A stretch of 64,000 bases of DNA from Curtobacterium sp. PhB115 (GCF_003752025.1 NZ_RJKR01000006.1:345466-409465); one strand, 5' to 3'. Counted from the first letter of the stretch, positions 1 to 9,052 are shown. Notes: generated from the letters alone by a model not told the origin. Made by a program: numbers and translations.

Positions 1-801
1 GGGATCCCGGCCGTCGACCTGCAGGGCAACCTGTCGCAGGGCGCCCGTGAGCGGAACCTCGCGAAGTTCTCGTCCGGCGAGGCCCTCGTCCTCGTCGCCA
101 CCGACGTCGCCGCCCGTGGTGTGCACGTCGACAACGTCGAGCTCGTCGTGCACGTCGACCCGCCCACCGAGCACAAGGCGTACCTGCACCGCTCGGGCCG
201 CACCGCCCGTGCCGGTTCGTCCGGTGACGTCGTCACGGTGACCATGCCGGCCGAGCGTCGCGACGTCGCGCAGATGATGCGTGCCGCGGCCATCAAGGTC
301 ACCCCGCAGCAGGTCACCGCGACCTCCCCGGCGGTCACCGCGCTCGTCGGCGAGGTCGCCCCGATCCGCCACGTGGCCGAGGACCAGCCGGCGCAGCAGC
401 AGCGCCAGCCCAAGCAGCGCTCGGCCGAGTCCGCCGGTGACGGCGGTCGTCGCCGTGGCCGCGGCGGTCGTTCGGGAGGCGCGGGTCAGCCCGCACGCTC
501 CGGTTCGGCTCCCGAGTCCGCCGGTTCGGCCGGTGGCCGTCAGGGCCGTCCGGCTCGTGGCGCGCGTTCCGAGGGTGCCGGTCGCTCCGGCGCCGCGGCC
601 GCCGGTTCGACGGGTGGTCGCCGCAGCGGCGGCAACCGTCGCTCGGGTAGCGGCGACGTCGTGCGCGGCGGCTCGTCAGCGGTCTGGTCCTCCGACGGTG
701 GCTACGCCGCTGGCCGTGGGGCCGGCAGCGAGTCGGGCGGCAACCGCCGTGGTGGCTCGCGCCGCGCCTCCCGTCCGGCCGGCGCTGCCGACCGCCACTG
801 A
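1..801 (+). CDS. DEAD-box RNA helicase, C-terminal part (5' end outside window)
   Basis: This is the C-terminal half of an ATP-dependent DEAD-box RNA helicase; the reading frame is open from base 1, so the gene starts upstream. The visible 266 residues include helicase motif V (VATDVAARGVHVD, about residues 32-44) and motif VI (YLHRSGRTARAG, about 61-72), which in this family bind RNA and ATP in the second RecA domain. From about residue 130 the protein becomes a long Arg/Gly/Ser/Ala-rich tail with RGG-like clusters, a usual RNA-binding extension in actinobacterial DEAD-box proteins. The likely roles are RNA unwinding in ribosome assembly or mRNA turnover, by family knowledge. Without the N-terminal half I cannot separate RhlE-like from DeaD-like. 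Confidence 0.93.
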   Translation, partial: GIPAVDLQGNLSQGARERNLAKFSSGEALVLVATDVAARGVHVDNVELVVHVDPPTEHKAYLHRSGRTARAGSSGDVVTVTMPAERRDVAQMMRAAAIKVTPQQVTATSPAVTALVGEVAPIRHVAEDQPAQQQRQPKQRSAESAGDGGRRRGRGGRSGGAGQPARSGSAPESAGSAGGRQGRPARGARSEGAGRSGAAAAGSTGGRRSGGNRRSGSGDVVRGGSSAVWSSDGGYAAGRGAGSESGGNRRGGSRRASRPAGAADRH

Positions 802-940
802 CCCGACCCGCAAGGGTCCGCCCGACCCGCGAACCTTGGCGGGGGCTGGAAGTGGGGTTCCCCGCCGGGCGTACGGTCTGTTGCACCGGATGCCGCGCGA
901 GTGGCTGATGGGGAAACGTCCGCTGGTGGAAGGAGAGCCT

Positions 941-1144
941 ATGGCTGGGATCGATGACATCAAGAACGCCGCTGCCAAGGCAGCAGGCAAGGCCAAGGAG
1001 GCCGTCGGCAACGCGACGGACAACGACCGCCTGAAGACCGAGGGTCAGACCGACCAGGCCAAGGCCTCGGCCAAGCAGGGCGTCACCGACGTCAAGGACG
1101 CCGCGCACGGCGTCGCCGACAGCTTCAGCAACGACAAGAAGTAA
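941..1144 (+). CDS. CsbD-family stress protein
   Basis: This encodes a 67-residue, highly charged Ala/Lys-rich protein with the CsbD pattern: AGKAKEAVGNAT near residue 15, then a lysine/aspartate repeat (LKTEGQTDQAKASAKQG). CsbD proteins are abundant small helical proteins induced by general stress; their molecular role is unknown. ATG 941 is preceded by AAGGAGA (930-936), a strong ribosome binding site, so the start is firm. It is a single gene closed by a perfect 36-nt palindrome. The upstream 139 bases (802-940) separate it from the helicase and presumably hold its promoter. Confidence 0.93.
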   Translation: MAGIDDIKNAAAKAAGKAKEAVGNATDNDRLKTEGQTDQAKASAKQGVTDVKDAAHGVADSFSNDKK

Positions 1145-1164
1145 GCCGGTCAGCAACCGCGCTG

Positions 1165-1200
1165 CGAAGCCCCCGGATCCGATCGGATCCGGGGGCTTCG
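1165..1200. terminator. bidirectional terminator hairpin, csbD and Nudix-like gene
   Basis: A perfect 18-bp inverted repeat (left arm CGAAGCCCCCGGATCCGA) with no unpaired loop lies between two convergent genes. It can fold on either strand. No long U tract follows in either direction. Confidence 0.8.
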
Positions 1201-1227
1201 TCGTTGGTGCTCCGTCAGGCGTGCCCG

Positions 1228-1770
1228 CTAGTGCAGGGCACCGACCGAGGCGAGTCCGGCGCGGAGCAGGGCACCGCGTCCGCCCTCCATCTCGTCGGCG
1301 ACGGCGTCGGAAGCGGCTTCCATCGGGCTCATCCAGGTGAGTTCGAGTGCGTCCTGCCGCGGCTCGCACGTGCCCGTGACCGGCACGACGTAGGCGAGCG
1401 AGATCGCGTGCTGGCGTTCGTCCGTGAAGACCGAGGCACCGGGCAGCGGGAAGTACTCGGCGACGGTGAACGGCGTCGGGCTCGAGGGGAGCTGCGGGAA
1501 CGCCATCGGCCCGAGGTCCTTCTCGAGGTGCCGGAAGAGCGCGGTGCGGATCGACTCGCCGAACATCACCCGCCCGGAGACGAGGGTGCGGGCGATCGAA
1601 CCGCTGGGGGACACGCGCAGCAGCACGCCCACCTCGGTCACGACGCCGAGGCCGTCGGTCCGGACGGGGACCGCTTCGACGTAGCAGATCGGGAGACGGC
1701 GACGGACGTTGGCGAGCTCCTCGTCGGACAGCCAGCCGGAGTCGGGATCGGGGGTGCGCAGCGAGGACAT
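1228..1770 (-). CDS. Nudix-like protein (DUF4916 family)
   Basis: This 180-residue cytoplasmic protein begins GWLSDEELANVRRRLP, followed by ICYVEAVPVR, a start I recall from the actinobacterial DUF4916/Nudix-related family. A degenerate Nudix box can be traced around residues 65-87 (GRVMFGESIRTALFRHLEKDLGP). It keeps the spacing of the Nudix helix but lacks the full R-E-x-x-E-E metal-binding set, so hydrolysis of a nucleoside diphosphate derivative is doubtful. It is transcribed towards the csbD terminator and is alone in its unit. ATG 1770 is 73 bases from the divergent esterase start at 1844, so the two genes share a short promoter region. Confidence 0.75.
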   Translation of the reverse strand: MSSLRTPDPDSGWLSDEELANVRRRLPICYVEAVPVRTDGLGVVTEVGVLLRVSPSGSIARTLVSGRVMFGESIRTALFRHLEKDLGPMAFPQLPSSPTPFTVAEYFPLPGASVFTDERQHAISLAYVVPVTGTCEPRQDALELTWMSPMEAASDAVADEMEGGRGALLRAGLASVGALH

Positions 1771-1830
1771 GCACCGTGTCTACCAGGGACGGCGGCGAGT
1801 TCGGCGGAAGGCGCGGGAGTCGGGGATGGT

Positions 1831-1836
1831 TAGCGT
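1831..1836 (+). promoter_or_regulatory. leaderless -10 box of the carboxylesterase
   Basis: TAGCGT ends 7 bases before ATG 1844 and no ribosome binding site is present, so transcription probably starts at or next to the start codon. Confidence 0.6.
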
Positions 1837-1843
1837 TGTCCAC

Positions 1844-2464
1844 ATGATCGATGCGGACCTCGTGCAGTGGACCAGGAACGGCGCCGAGCGGACGGGGACA
1901 CCGCTCCTCGTGACGATGCACGGGGTGGGGTCGAACGAGCGCGACCTGCTCGGACTCGCACCGGCACTGCCGCCCGCGTGGACGATGGCGTCACTCCGGG
2001 CACCGATGCCGTGGGGGCAGGGGTTCAGCTGGTACCCGCTCGGGACGCCGGGCTCGCCCGCGCTCGAGCCGGTCGACGCCGCCGTCGCCGAGGTGCTCGC
2101 GTGGATCGACTCGGTCGCCGTCGACCACCCTCGGATCGGGCTGCTCGGGTTCTCTCAGGGCGGGTCGATGGCGCTGCAACTCCTCCGGGCACGGCCGGCC
2201 GCGTTCGCGTTCGCGGTGTCGCTGTCCGGGTTCCTGGTGCCCGGGGTGACGGACTCGCGGGACGAGGCCGTGGCCGACGTCAGGCCCCGGGTGTTCCTCG
2301 GGCACGGCGACCTCGACCCGGTGATCCCGGCAGACGCCACCGCGCGCACGCAGGCGTGGGCCGCTGGACACACGGCCGTGACGGACCGGACGTACGAGGG
2401 GCTGCCGCACGCGGTGTCCGCAGCGGAGTTGTCCGACGTCACGGCGTTCATCGACGCGTCGTAG
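1844..2464 (+). CDS. carboxylesterase / phospholipase-type alpha/beta hydrolase
   Basis: This is a 206-residue serine hydrolase of the short carboxylesterase (phospholipase/carboxylesterase) type. The nucleophile elbow GFSQGG lies near residue 103. The acid Asp is in the GHGDLDPVIP segment near 150-160, and the catalytic His is in the GLPHAVS segment near 187. HGVGSN near residue 26 forms the oxyanion loop. There is no signal peptide, so it acts in the cytoplasm on small esters; the substrate is unknown. ATG 1844 was chosen over upstream in-frame starts because a TAGCGT -10 box sits 7 bases before it. Confidence 0.88.
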   Translation: MIDADLVQWTRNGAERTGTPLLVTMHGVGSNERDLLGLAPALPPAWTMASLRAPMPWGQGFSWYPLGTPGSPALEPVDAAVAEVLAWIDSVAVDHPRIGLLGFSQGGSMALQLLRARPAAFAFAVSLSGFLVPGVTDSRDEAVADVRPRVFLGHGDLDPVIPADATARTQAWAAGHTAVTDRTYEGLPHAVSAAELSDVTAFIDAS

Positions 2465-2485
2465 GCGCGCTTCGCACCACGCTCG

Positions 2486-2536
2486 GTGAGCAGGAATGGT
2501 CGGGTCCGAGGTGCGGACCCGACCATTCCTGCTCAC
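2486..2536. repeat. dispersed GTGAGCAG palindrome, copy 1
   Basis: A perfect 23-bp stem (2486-2508 against 2514-2536) closes on a 5-base loop. The outer end is GTGAGCAGGAATGGTCGGGT. Related hairpins occur at 34103-34153 and 55219-55269. It lies just after the esterase stop and may act as a 3'-end hairpin. Confidence 0.85.
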
Positions 2537-2563
2537 GATGTGAGGGGGTCGGCCCCGGCGACG

Positions 2564-2609
2564 ACGGACGGGAGGCACGGTGCCAGCTGGCACCGTGCCT
2601 CCCGTCCGT
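2564..2609. terminator. 46-nt perfect palindrome downstream of padR
   Basis: A perfect 23-bp inverted repeat centred between 2586 and 2587 lies 16 bases past the padR stop. It is a strong hairpin for the convergent esterase and padR transcripts. No U tract follows. Confidence 0.75.
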
Positions 2610-2624
2610 GTCGGGGTGCGTCCG

Positions 2625-3278
2625 TCAGTCGGCGAGGATCTGCAGGAGGTCCTTGCGGAGCTGGTCGACCTTGGCCGTCGCGGCCTTGGCCTGCTCCTCG
2701 GTCGCGGTCGTCCGGTACATGTGCAGGACGCCCATGGTCTTCCGGAGTGCCTCGAAGAACTCGCGCTGCGCGTCCGGGATCCCGGGCGCCGCGTCGAGCG
2801 CCGCCGCGATCTCGTCGGCCTTCGCCTCCGCCTCGGCCTTGCCGGCGTCGGTGAGCTCGAAGAGCGTCTTGCGACCGTCCCCCGTGGAGACCACGAGGTC
2901 CTCGTCGACGAGCTGCTGGAGCGTCGGGTAGACCGAGCCGGGGCTCGGCTTCCAGGCTCCGCCGGTGCGCTCGGCGATGGTCTTGATCACGGCGTAGCCG
3001 TTCTGCGGGCCCTCGGCCAGCAGACCGAGGATCGCGAGACGGACGTCGCCGCGGCGACGGCGTTCGCGGCCGAAACCGGGTCCGCCGAAGCCGGGACCGA
3101 AGCCCGGGCCGAAGCCTGCACCGAACCCGCGGCCGCCGAAGCCGCCGCGGCCGTGCTCGTGGTCACCGCGGTCGCGGCCGGGGAAGCCTGCACCGTGGTG
3201 CTGCCGCGCGCCGCCGAAGCGGGGGCCGCGCGGGTGGTCGTGGACGTCGTTCTCGTTGTCGTTGTGCATGGGGCGCAT
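2625..3278 (-). CDS. PadR-family transcriptional regulator with Gly/Phe-rich N-terminus
   Basis: This 217-residue repressor-type protein has the PadR winged helix at about residues 75-150 (ILGLLAEGPQNGYAVIKTI, then PSPGSVYPTLQQLVDEDLV) and a C-terminal helical dimerisation segment. Residues 18-72 are an unusual low-complexity stretch with repeated GFGPGFG-like units plus His and Arg. ATG 3278 is preceded by AAGGAAGG on the coding strand. The gene is divergent from lhr; a CGATAG/CTATCG inverted repeat in the gap is a candidate operator. PadR proteins often control exporters or stress genes in response to small aromatic or hydrophobic ligands; the ligand here is unknown. Confidence 0.9.
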   Translation of the reverse strand: MRPMHNDNENDVHDHPRGPRFGGARQHHGAGFPGRDRGDHEHGRGGFGGRGFGAGFGPGFGPGFGGPGFGRERRRRGDVRLAILGLLAEGPQNGYAVIKTIAERTGGAWKPSPGSVYPTLQQLVDEDLVVSTGDGRKTLFELTDAGKAEAEAKADEIAAALDAAPGIPDAQREFFEALRKTMGVLHMYRTTATEEQAKAATAKVDQLRKDLLQILAD

Positions 3279-3356
3279 GATGCGTCCTTCCTTGTTGCTG
3301 AGTCGGCTCGCGATCGGTCTGACTGGTTTCGTCTTCGTCGTATCGCGATGTGTTTA

Positions 3357-3376
3357 CGATAGATCGGTAACTATCG
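3357..3376. promoter_or_regulatory. candidate PadR operator in padR-lhr gap
   Basis: The inverted repeat CGATAG-N8-CTATCG lies about 80 bases before both divergent starts, in an AT-richer patch that also contains TTTACGAT. Assignment to PadR rests on position only. Confidence 0.45.
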
Positions 3377-3440
3377 CTCTGTCAAGGGGTGATCCGCACA
3401 CGGCCTGCTGTCGGTGGTGGCGGGCAGGATGGGACGGACC

Positions 3441-6400
3441 ATGACGGACGTCTTCGAGCGCTTCTCCCCCGCGACCACGGAGTGGTTCCGTGGCGCGTTC
3501 GCCGCACCGACCCCGGCGCAGGCAGGTGCCTGGGACGCGATCTCGACCGGCCAGCACGCGCTCGTCATCGCCCCGACCGGTTCGGGCAAGACGCTCGCCT
3601 CGTTCCTGTGGTCGATCGACCGGCTGATCAGCGCGGCGGACCACCCGCCAGCCAAGCAGCGCACCCGCGTGCTCTACGTCTCGCCGCTCAAGGCGCTCGG
3701 CGTCGACGTCGAGCGGAACCTCCGCAGTCCGCTCGTCGGCATCACCCAGACCGCGCGGCGCCTCGGACTCGAACCACCGGACGTCACGGTCGGTGTCCGG
3801 AGCGGTGACACCCCGTCGTCCGACCGGCAGCGGTTGCTCCGACAGCCGCCGGACATCCTCATCACGACTCCCGAGTCGCTCTACCTGATGCTCACGTCCC
3901 AGGCCCGCGAGACCCTGGTGAACGTCGACACCGTCATCGTGGACGAGGTCCACGCGGTCGCGTCGACGAAGCGCGGTGCACACCTCGCGGTGTCGCTCGA
4001 ACGGCTCGACGACCTGCTCGAGAAGCCCGTGCAGCGGATCGGCCTGTCCGCCACGGTGCGCCCACCGGAAGAGGTCGCGCGGTTCCTCGGTGGGCGCGCG
4101 CCGGTGACGATCATCGCGCCGCCCGCCCAGAAGACCTTCGACCTGCGGGTCGTCGTTCCCGTCGACGACATGGCCGAGCTCGGCGCTCCCCCGGTCGGGG
4201 CGGACGCGACCGACGCACCGTCGAACGGCTCGATCTGGCCGCACGTCGAAGAGCGCGTCGTCGACCTGATCGAGGAGCACCGGTCGACGATCGTGTTCGC
4301 GAACTCGCGGCGGTTGGCCGAGCGACTGACCGCGCGGCTCAACGAGATCCACGAGGAACGCGTGCTCGCCGCGGCCGGTGACGGCGTCCTGGTGCCGGCG
4401 GGTGCCTCGCCCGCCGACGACGGCCTGCCGGTCGCTCGGGGTCGGCCACAGTCGCCCGCCCGGACCTCTGCCCACGCCGTCGCGCCGCAGCGGCCGCCGG
4501 CGCAGATGATCGGCGCCTCCGGGCAGACCGGCGGCGGCGGCTCGGACACGTCGGTGCCGGTGCTCGCCCGCGCCCACCACGGTTCGGTGTCGAAGGACCA
4601 GCGCGCGATCATCGAGGACGACCTCAAGTCCGGGCGCCTGCGGTGCGTCGTCGCGACGAGCTCCCTCGAGCTCGGCATCGACATGGGCGAGGTCGACCTG
4701 GTGGTCCAGGTCGAGGCGCCGCCGTCGGTCGCGAGCGGCCTGCAGCGTGTCGGCCGCGCCGGGCACCAGGTGGGCGAGATCTCCCGAGGGGTGTTGTTCC
4801 CGAAGCACCGCGCGGACCTGGTCAACAGCGCCGTCACCGTCGAACGCATGGTGTCCGGACAGATCGAGTCGATCTCGGTGCCCGCGAACCCGCTGGACGT
4901 GCTCGCCCAGCACACCGTCGCCGCCGGCTCGATCGACACGGTCGACGTCGAGCACTGGTTCGAGCTCGTCCGCCGCAGCGCCCCGTTCAGCGGGCTGCCG
5001 CGCTCCGCGTTCGAGGCAACGCTCGACCTCGTGACCGGCCGGTACCCGAGCGACGAGTTCGCCGAGCTCCGGCCCCGGCTCGTGTGGGACCGCGTGCACG
5101 GCACCCTGACCGGTCGACCCGGGGCGCAGCGGCTCGCGGTGACGAGCGGTGGCACGATCCCCGACCGCGGCATGTTCGGCGTCTTCATGGTCGGTGAGAA
5201 GGCGTCCCGCGTCGGCGAGCTCGACGAGGAGATGGTCTACGAGTCCCGCGTCGGCGACGTCTTCGCCCTCGGCGCGACCAGCTGGCGCATCGAGGAGATC
5301 ACCCACGACCGTGTGATCGTCAGCCCGGCGTTCGGGCAACCGGGTCGCGTCCCGTTCTGGAAGGGCGACGGCATCGGCCGCCCCGCAGAACTCGGTCGTG
5401 CGACCGGTGCGTTCGTGCGCGAGGTCGAGGGCGCTTCGGACGACGATGCCCGCGCCCGCGTGGCCGCCGGTGGTCTGGACGAGCGTGCCGTGACGAACCT
5501 GCTCGCCTTCCTCCGCGACCAGCGGGCGGCGACCGGCCACGTCCCGAACGACACCACGCTCGTGGTCGAGCGCTTCCGCGACGAGCTCGGCGACTGGCGG
5601 CTCATCCTGCACTCGCCGTACGGCATGCAGGTGCACGCACCATGGGCGCTGGCGGTCGCGGCCCGGCTGCGGGAACGGCACGGCATCGACGGCGACGCGA
5701 TGGCCGCGGACGACGGCATCGTCGTGCGCATCCCGGAGACCGACGCGGAGCCGCCGGGGGCCGACCTGTTCGTGTTCGAGCGCGACGACCTCGAGGCCCT
5801 GGTGACCGACGAGGTCGGTGGCTCGGCACTGTTCGCCGCCCGGTTCCGCGAGTGCGCAGCCCGCGCGCTGCTGCTGCCCCGCCGGAACCCCGGACAGCGG
5901 TCGCCGCTCTGGCAGCAGCGCCAGCGGGCCTCACAGCTGCTCGAGGTCGCGCAGAAGTACCCGTCGTTCCCGATCGTGCTCGAGACCGTGCGCGAGGTCC
6001 TGCAGGACGTGTACGACGTGCCGGCGCTGCTCGGCATCGCCGACGAGATCGCCGGTCGCCGCATCCGACTGGTCGAGACCGAGACCGAGCAGCCGTCGCC
6101 GTTCGCCCGCTCGATCTTGTTCGGCTACGTCGCTGCGTTCATGTACGAGGGCGACACCCCGCTCGCCGAACGTCGGGCAGCGGCGCTCTCGCTCGACTCG
6201 ACCCTGCTCGGCGAACTCCTCGGTCGCGCGGAACTGCGGGAGCTGCTCGACCCGGGGGTGATCACCGGGGTCGAACAGGACCTGCAGCGGCTCTCCCCGG
6301 ACCGCCGTGCCCGTGATGCCGAGGGGATCGTGGACGTGCTCCGACTGGTCGGTGCACTCGACGTGGGCGAGGTCGTGGACCGCAGCTGGCTGGCGTCCGC

Positions 6401-8222
6401 CACGGACGCCACCTCCGACGCCGCCGCGCGCACCGCTGCGCTCGGCGAGGCCGAGGGGATCCTCACCGCGCTCGAACGCGATCGCCGTGTCCTGTCGTTC
6501 TCGCACGCCGGGGCGACCCGGTGGGCCGTGATCGAGGACGCCTCCCGCCTCCGCGACGCCCTCGGTGTCCCGCTGCCGATCGGCGTGCCGACGGCGTTCG
6601 TCGAGCCCGTCGCCGACCCGCTCGGCGACCTGGTCGGCCGGTACGCCCGCTCCCACGGGCCGTTCTCCGCCCAGGACGCCGCCGGACGACTCGGGCTCGG
6701 CATCGCCGTCGTGCAGGACACCCTCCGGCGGCTGGTCGCCGACCGCCGCGTGGTCGAGGGCGAGTTCCGCCCGGACCGTCAGGGCGCGGAGTGGTGCGAC
6801 GCCGAGGTCCTGCGCCGGATCCGGACGAAGTCCCTCGCGGCGCTCCGGCACGAGGTCGAGCCCGTCACACCGGACACCCTCGCCCGGTTCCTGCCGGCGT
6901 GGCAGCACGTGCACACGCCGGGTACCCGCGGGGGGCTGCGCGGCGTCGACGGCGTCCTGCAGGTCATCGACCAGCTCGCCGGCGTCGCCCTGCCAGCGAG
7001 CGCGTGGGAGACCCTGGTCCTGCCGTCGCGCGTCACCGACTACGCGACGAGCATGCTCGACGAACTGACCGCCACCGGCGAGGTGCTCTGGTCCGGCGGC
7101 GGGACGCTGCCCGGCAACGACGGTTGGGTGCGCCTGCACCTGGCGGAGTCCGCGGCGACCACCCTCGCCGAGCCGTCCGGCGACGAGACCACCGAGCTGC
7201 AGCGTGACGTGCTCGGCGCGCTCGCGGGCGGCGGCGCCTACTTCTTCCGGCAGCTCGGGCAGGCCGTGGGGAGCACCGACGACCAGGCGCTCTCGACAGC
7301 GCTCTGGGACCTGGTGTGGGCCGGCCAGATCACGAACGACACGTTCGCGCCGCTCCGCTCGATGCTCGGCGGCAAGGCGAAGAGCGCGAGCGCCCCGCGA
7401 GCCCGTGCCTACCGCGGCCGTCGACGTCCGACCATGCCGACGCAGTCCGGCCCGCCGTCGGTCGGCGGGCGCTGGTCGCTGTTGCCCCTGGCCGAGTCGG
7501 ACGCCACCGTGCGGGCCGCCGCGACCGCCGAACAGCTGCTCGAGCGGTACGGCGTCGTCACCCGCGGCGCCGTGCAGGTCGAGGGCGTCCGGGGCGGGTT
7601 CGCCGGGGTCTACCGGGTGCTCTCCCGGTTCGAGGAGTCCGGCCGCGCACGACGCGGGTACTTCGTCGAGGGGCTCGGTGCAGCGCAGTTCGCGACCGGC
7701 CCGACCGTCGACCGGCTCCGGACGTACGCCCGCGACCTCGACGACGACGAGCGCGCCGACCCCGACCGGAAGCGCGAGGCACTGACGCTCGCCGCGACGG
7801 ACCCCGCGAACGCGTACGGCGCATCGTTGCCGTGGCCGACCGGCGACGCGAGCGCCGACGACACGTCGCCGGCCACCGCGGGCGTGCCGGACACCACGGG
7901 CACGTCGGGCACCACGAGCACGTCGGGCACTGCGGGCCGCGGGCACCGACCCGGCCGCAAGGCCGGGGCCCTCGTGACGACGGTCGACGGCAAGCTCGCC
8001 GTGTACGTCGAGCGTGGCGGCAAGTCCGTGCTCACGTTCACGGACGACCCGGCCGACCTCGCAGCGGCGGCAGCCTCGATCGCGGGGACCGTCCGGACCG
8101 GGCTCGGGAAGCTCTCGGTCGAGCGGGTCGACGGCGAGTTCGTGCTCCAGACGCCGCTCGGCGGAGCGCTGCGTGAGGCGGGGTTCACCGCGACCCCGCA
8201 GGGACTGCGCCTCCGTGTGTGA
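3441..8222 (+). CDS. lhr: Lhr-family ATP-dependent DNA helicase
   Basis: This encodes a 1593-residue superfamily 2 helicase of the Lhr (large helicase-related) type, which in mycobacteria tracks 3'-5' on single-stranded DNA and unwinds RNA:DNA hybrids. Walker A APTGSGKT is at 44-51, the DEVH box at 168-171 and the SAT motif at 203-205. Motif VI (QRVGRAGHQ) lies near residue 435, and the Lhr-core winged-helix and long C-terminal domains follow. Residues of about 320-375 are a Pro/Gly-rich insertion between RecA domains, and about 1480-1510 is a Thr/Gly/Ser-rich linker. ATG 3441 (MTDVFERFSP) was chosen by resemblance to family N-termini; GTG 3414 and ATG 3429 are alternatives. The following nei2 gene supports a repair role. 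Confidence 0.93.
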   Translation: MTDVFERFSPATTEWFRGAFAAPTPAQAGAWDAISTGQHALVIAPTGSGKTLASFLWSIDRLISAADHPPAKQRTRVLYVSPLKALGVDVERNLRSPLVGITQTARRLGLEPPDVTVGVRSGDTPSSDRQRLLRQPPDILITTPESLYLMLTSQARETLVNVDTVIVDEVHAVASTKRGAHLAVSLERLDDLLEKPVQRIGLSATVRPPEEVARFLGGRAPVTIIAPPAQKTFDLRVVVPVDDMAELGAPPVGADATDAPSNGSIWPHVEERVVDLIEEHRSTIVFANSRRLAERLTARLNEIHEERVLAAAGDGVLVPAGASPADDGLPVARGRPQSPARTSAHAVAPQRPPAQMIGASGQTGGGGSDTSVPVLARAHHGSVSKDQRAIIEDDLKSGRLRCVVATSSLELGIDMGEVDLVVQVEAPPSVASGLQRVGRAGHQVGEISRGVLFPKHRADLVNSAVTVERMVSGQIESISVPANPLDVLAQHTVAAGSIDTVDVEHWFELVRRSAPFSGLPRSAFEATLDLVTGRYPSDEFAELRPRLVWDRVHGTLTGRPGAQRLAVTSGGTIPDRGMFGVFMVGEKASRVGELDEEMVYESRVGDVFALGATSWRIEEITHDRVIVSPAFGQPGRVPFWKGDGIGRPAELGRATGAFVREVEGASDDDARARVAAGGLDERAVTNLLAFLRDQRAATGHVPNDTTLVVERFRDELGDWRLILHSPYGMQVHAPWALAVAARLRERHGIDGDAMAADDGIVVRIPETDAEPPGADLFVFERDDLEALVTDEVGGSALFAARFRECAARALLLPRRNPGQRSPLWQQRQRASQLLEVAQKYPSFPIVLETVREVLQDVYDVPALLGIADEIAGRRIRLVETETEQPSPFARSILFGYVAAFMYEGDTPLAERRAAALSLDSTLLGELLGRAELRELLDPGVITGVEQDLQRLSPDRRARDAEGIVDVLRLVGALDVGEVVDRSWLASATDATSDAAARTAALGEAEGILTALERDRRVLSFSHAGATRWAVIEDASRLRDALGVPLPIGVPTAFVEPVADPLGDLVGRYARSHGPFSAQDAAGRLGLGIAVVQDTLRRLVADRRVVEGEFRPDRQGAEWCDAEVLRRIRTKSLAALRHEVEPVTPDTLARFLPAWQHVHTPGTRGGLRGVDGVLQVIDQLAGVALPASAWETLVLPSRVTDYATSMLDELTATGEVLWSGGGTLPGNDGWVRLHLAESAATTLAEPSGDETTELQRDVLGALAGGGAYFFRQLGQAVGSTDDQALSTALWDLVWAGQITNDTFAPLRSMLGGKAKSASAPRARAYRGRRRPTMPTQSGPPSVGGRWSLLPLAESDATVRAAATAEQLLERYGVVTRGAVQVEGVRGGFAGVYRVLSRFEESGRARRGYFVEGLGAAQFATGPTVDRLRTYARDLDDDERADPDRKREALTLAATDPANAYGASLPWPTGDASADDTSPATAGVPDTTGTSGTTSTSGTAGRGHRPGRKAGALVTTVDGKLAVYVERGGKSVLTFTDDPADLAAAAASIAGTVRTGLGKLSVERVDGEFVLQTPLGGALREAGFTATPQGLRLRV

Positions 8223-8236
8223 GGCGAGCCGCGCCT

Positions 8237-8264
8237 CCCGGCAGATCCGCGACCATCTGCCGGG
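8237..8264 (+). promoter_or_regulatory. hairpin overlapping the nei2 ribosome binding site
   Basis: CCCGGCAGA (8237-8245) pairs with TCTGCCGGG (8256-8264). The 3' arm overlaps the G-rich ribosome binding site (about 8262-8266) before GTG 8273, so the stem could limit reinitiation after lhr. Confidence 0.4.
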
Positions 8265-8272
8265 GGTGACCC

Positions 8273-9052
8273 GTGCCTGAGGGCGACACCGTCTTCCGGG
8301 CCGCACGCCGTCTGCACACCGCCCTCGCCGGCAAGGTGCTGACCCGGAGCGACTTCCGCGTGCCCGCGTACGCGACGCTCGACCTGGTCGGCCGCACCGT
8401 CGACGAGGTCGTGCCCCGCGGCAAGCACCTGCTGCACCGGATCGGCGACCTGACCGTGCACTCGCACCTCAAGATGGAGGGGCGGTGGGACGTCTACGCA
8501 CCCGGCGACCGCTGGCGACGGCCGGCGCACCAGGCGCGGGCGGTCCTCGACGCCGCGGACGTCTCGACCGTCGGCTTCACCCTCGGCGTGCTCGAGGTCG
8601 TCCCCCGCGACCAGGAGTCCGAGATCGTCGGACACCTCGGGCCGGACCTGCTCGGCCCCGACTGGGATGCCGACCTCGCGCTGGAGAACCTGACGCGAGA
8701 CCCGTCGCGCCCAATCGGGCTGGCACTGCTGGACCAACGGGTGCTCGCCGGTCTGGGCAACGTCTACCGCAACGAGCTCTGCTTCCTGCGCGGCGTGCTG
8801 CCGACGCGTCCCGTGGCCGAGGTGCGCGACCCGGCGCGGACGATCGCGTTGGCGAGCCGGCTGATCCTGGCCAACCGTGACCGCAGCGCCCGGGTGACGA
8901 CCGGTGTCGACCGCCCGGGCCGGCGGTTCTGGGTCTACGGCCGGGCCGGCAAGCCGTGCCTGCGGTGCGGCACCCCGATCCGGCACGGTGAGCTCGGCGA
9001 CTCCGAGCTCACCCTGCGGGACACCTACTGGTGCCCGCGCTGCCAGACCTGA
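8273..9052 (+). CDS. nei: Nei2-type endonuclease VIII / Fpg-family DNA glycosylase
   Basis: This 259-residue base-excision-repair glycosylase and AP lyase removes oxidised bases from DNA. The N-terminus after start-Met removal is P-E-G-D-T-V, giving the catalytic Pro and Glu of the Fpg/Nei family. The helix-two-turn-helix region precedes a C-terminal zinc finger with Cys 229, 232, 254 and 257. The valine after PEGDT matches the Nei branch rather than Fpg. It starts with GTG 50 bases after lhr, as in mycobacteria where lhr and nei are neighbours, so both are probably co-transcribed. The stop at 9052 is one base from the stop of the convergent lipoprotein gene. Confidence 0.92.
   Translation: MPEGDTVFRAARRLHTALAGKVLTRSDFRVPAYATLDLVGRTVDEVVPRGKHLLHRIGDLTVHSHLKMEGRWDVYAPGDRWRRPAHQARAVLDAADVSTVGFTLGVLEVVPRDQESEIVGHLGPDLLGPDWDADLALENLTRDPSRPIGLALLDQRVLAGLGNVYRNELCFLRGVLPTRPVAEVRDPARTIALASRLILANRDRSARVTTGVDRPGRRFWVYGRAGKPCLRCGTPIRHGELGDSELTLRDTYWCPRCQT

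Noticed and set aside
3354-8306. Very long open frames on the minus strand opposite lhr
   Set aside because: They are Arg/Pro/His-rich antisense shadows caused by high GC; the plus frame carries all helicase motifs.
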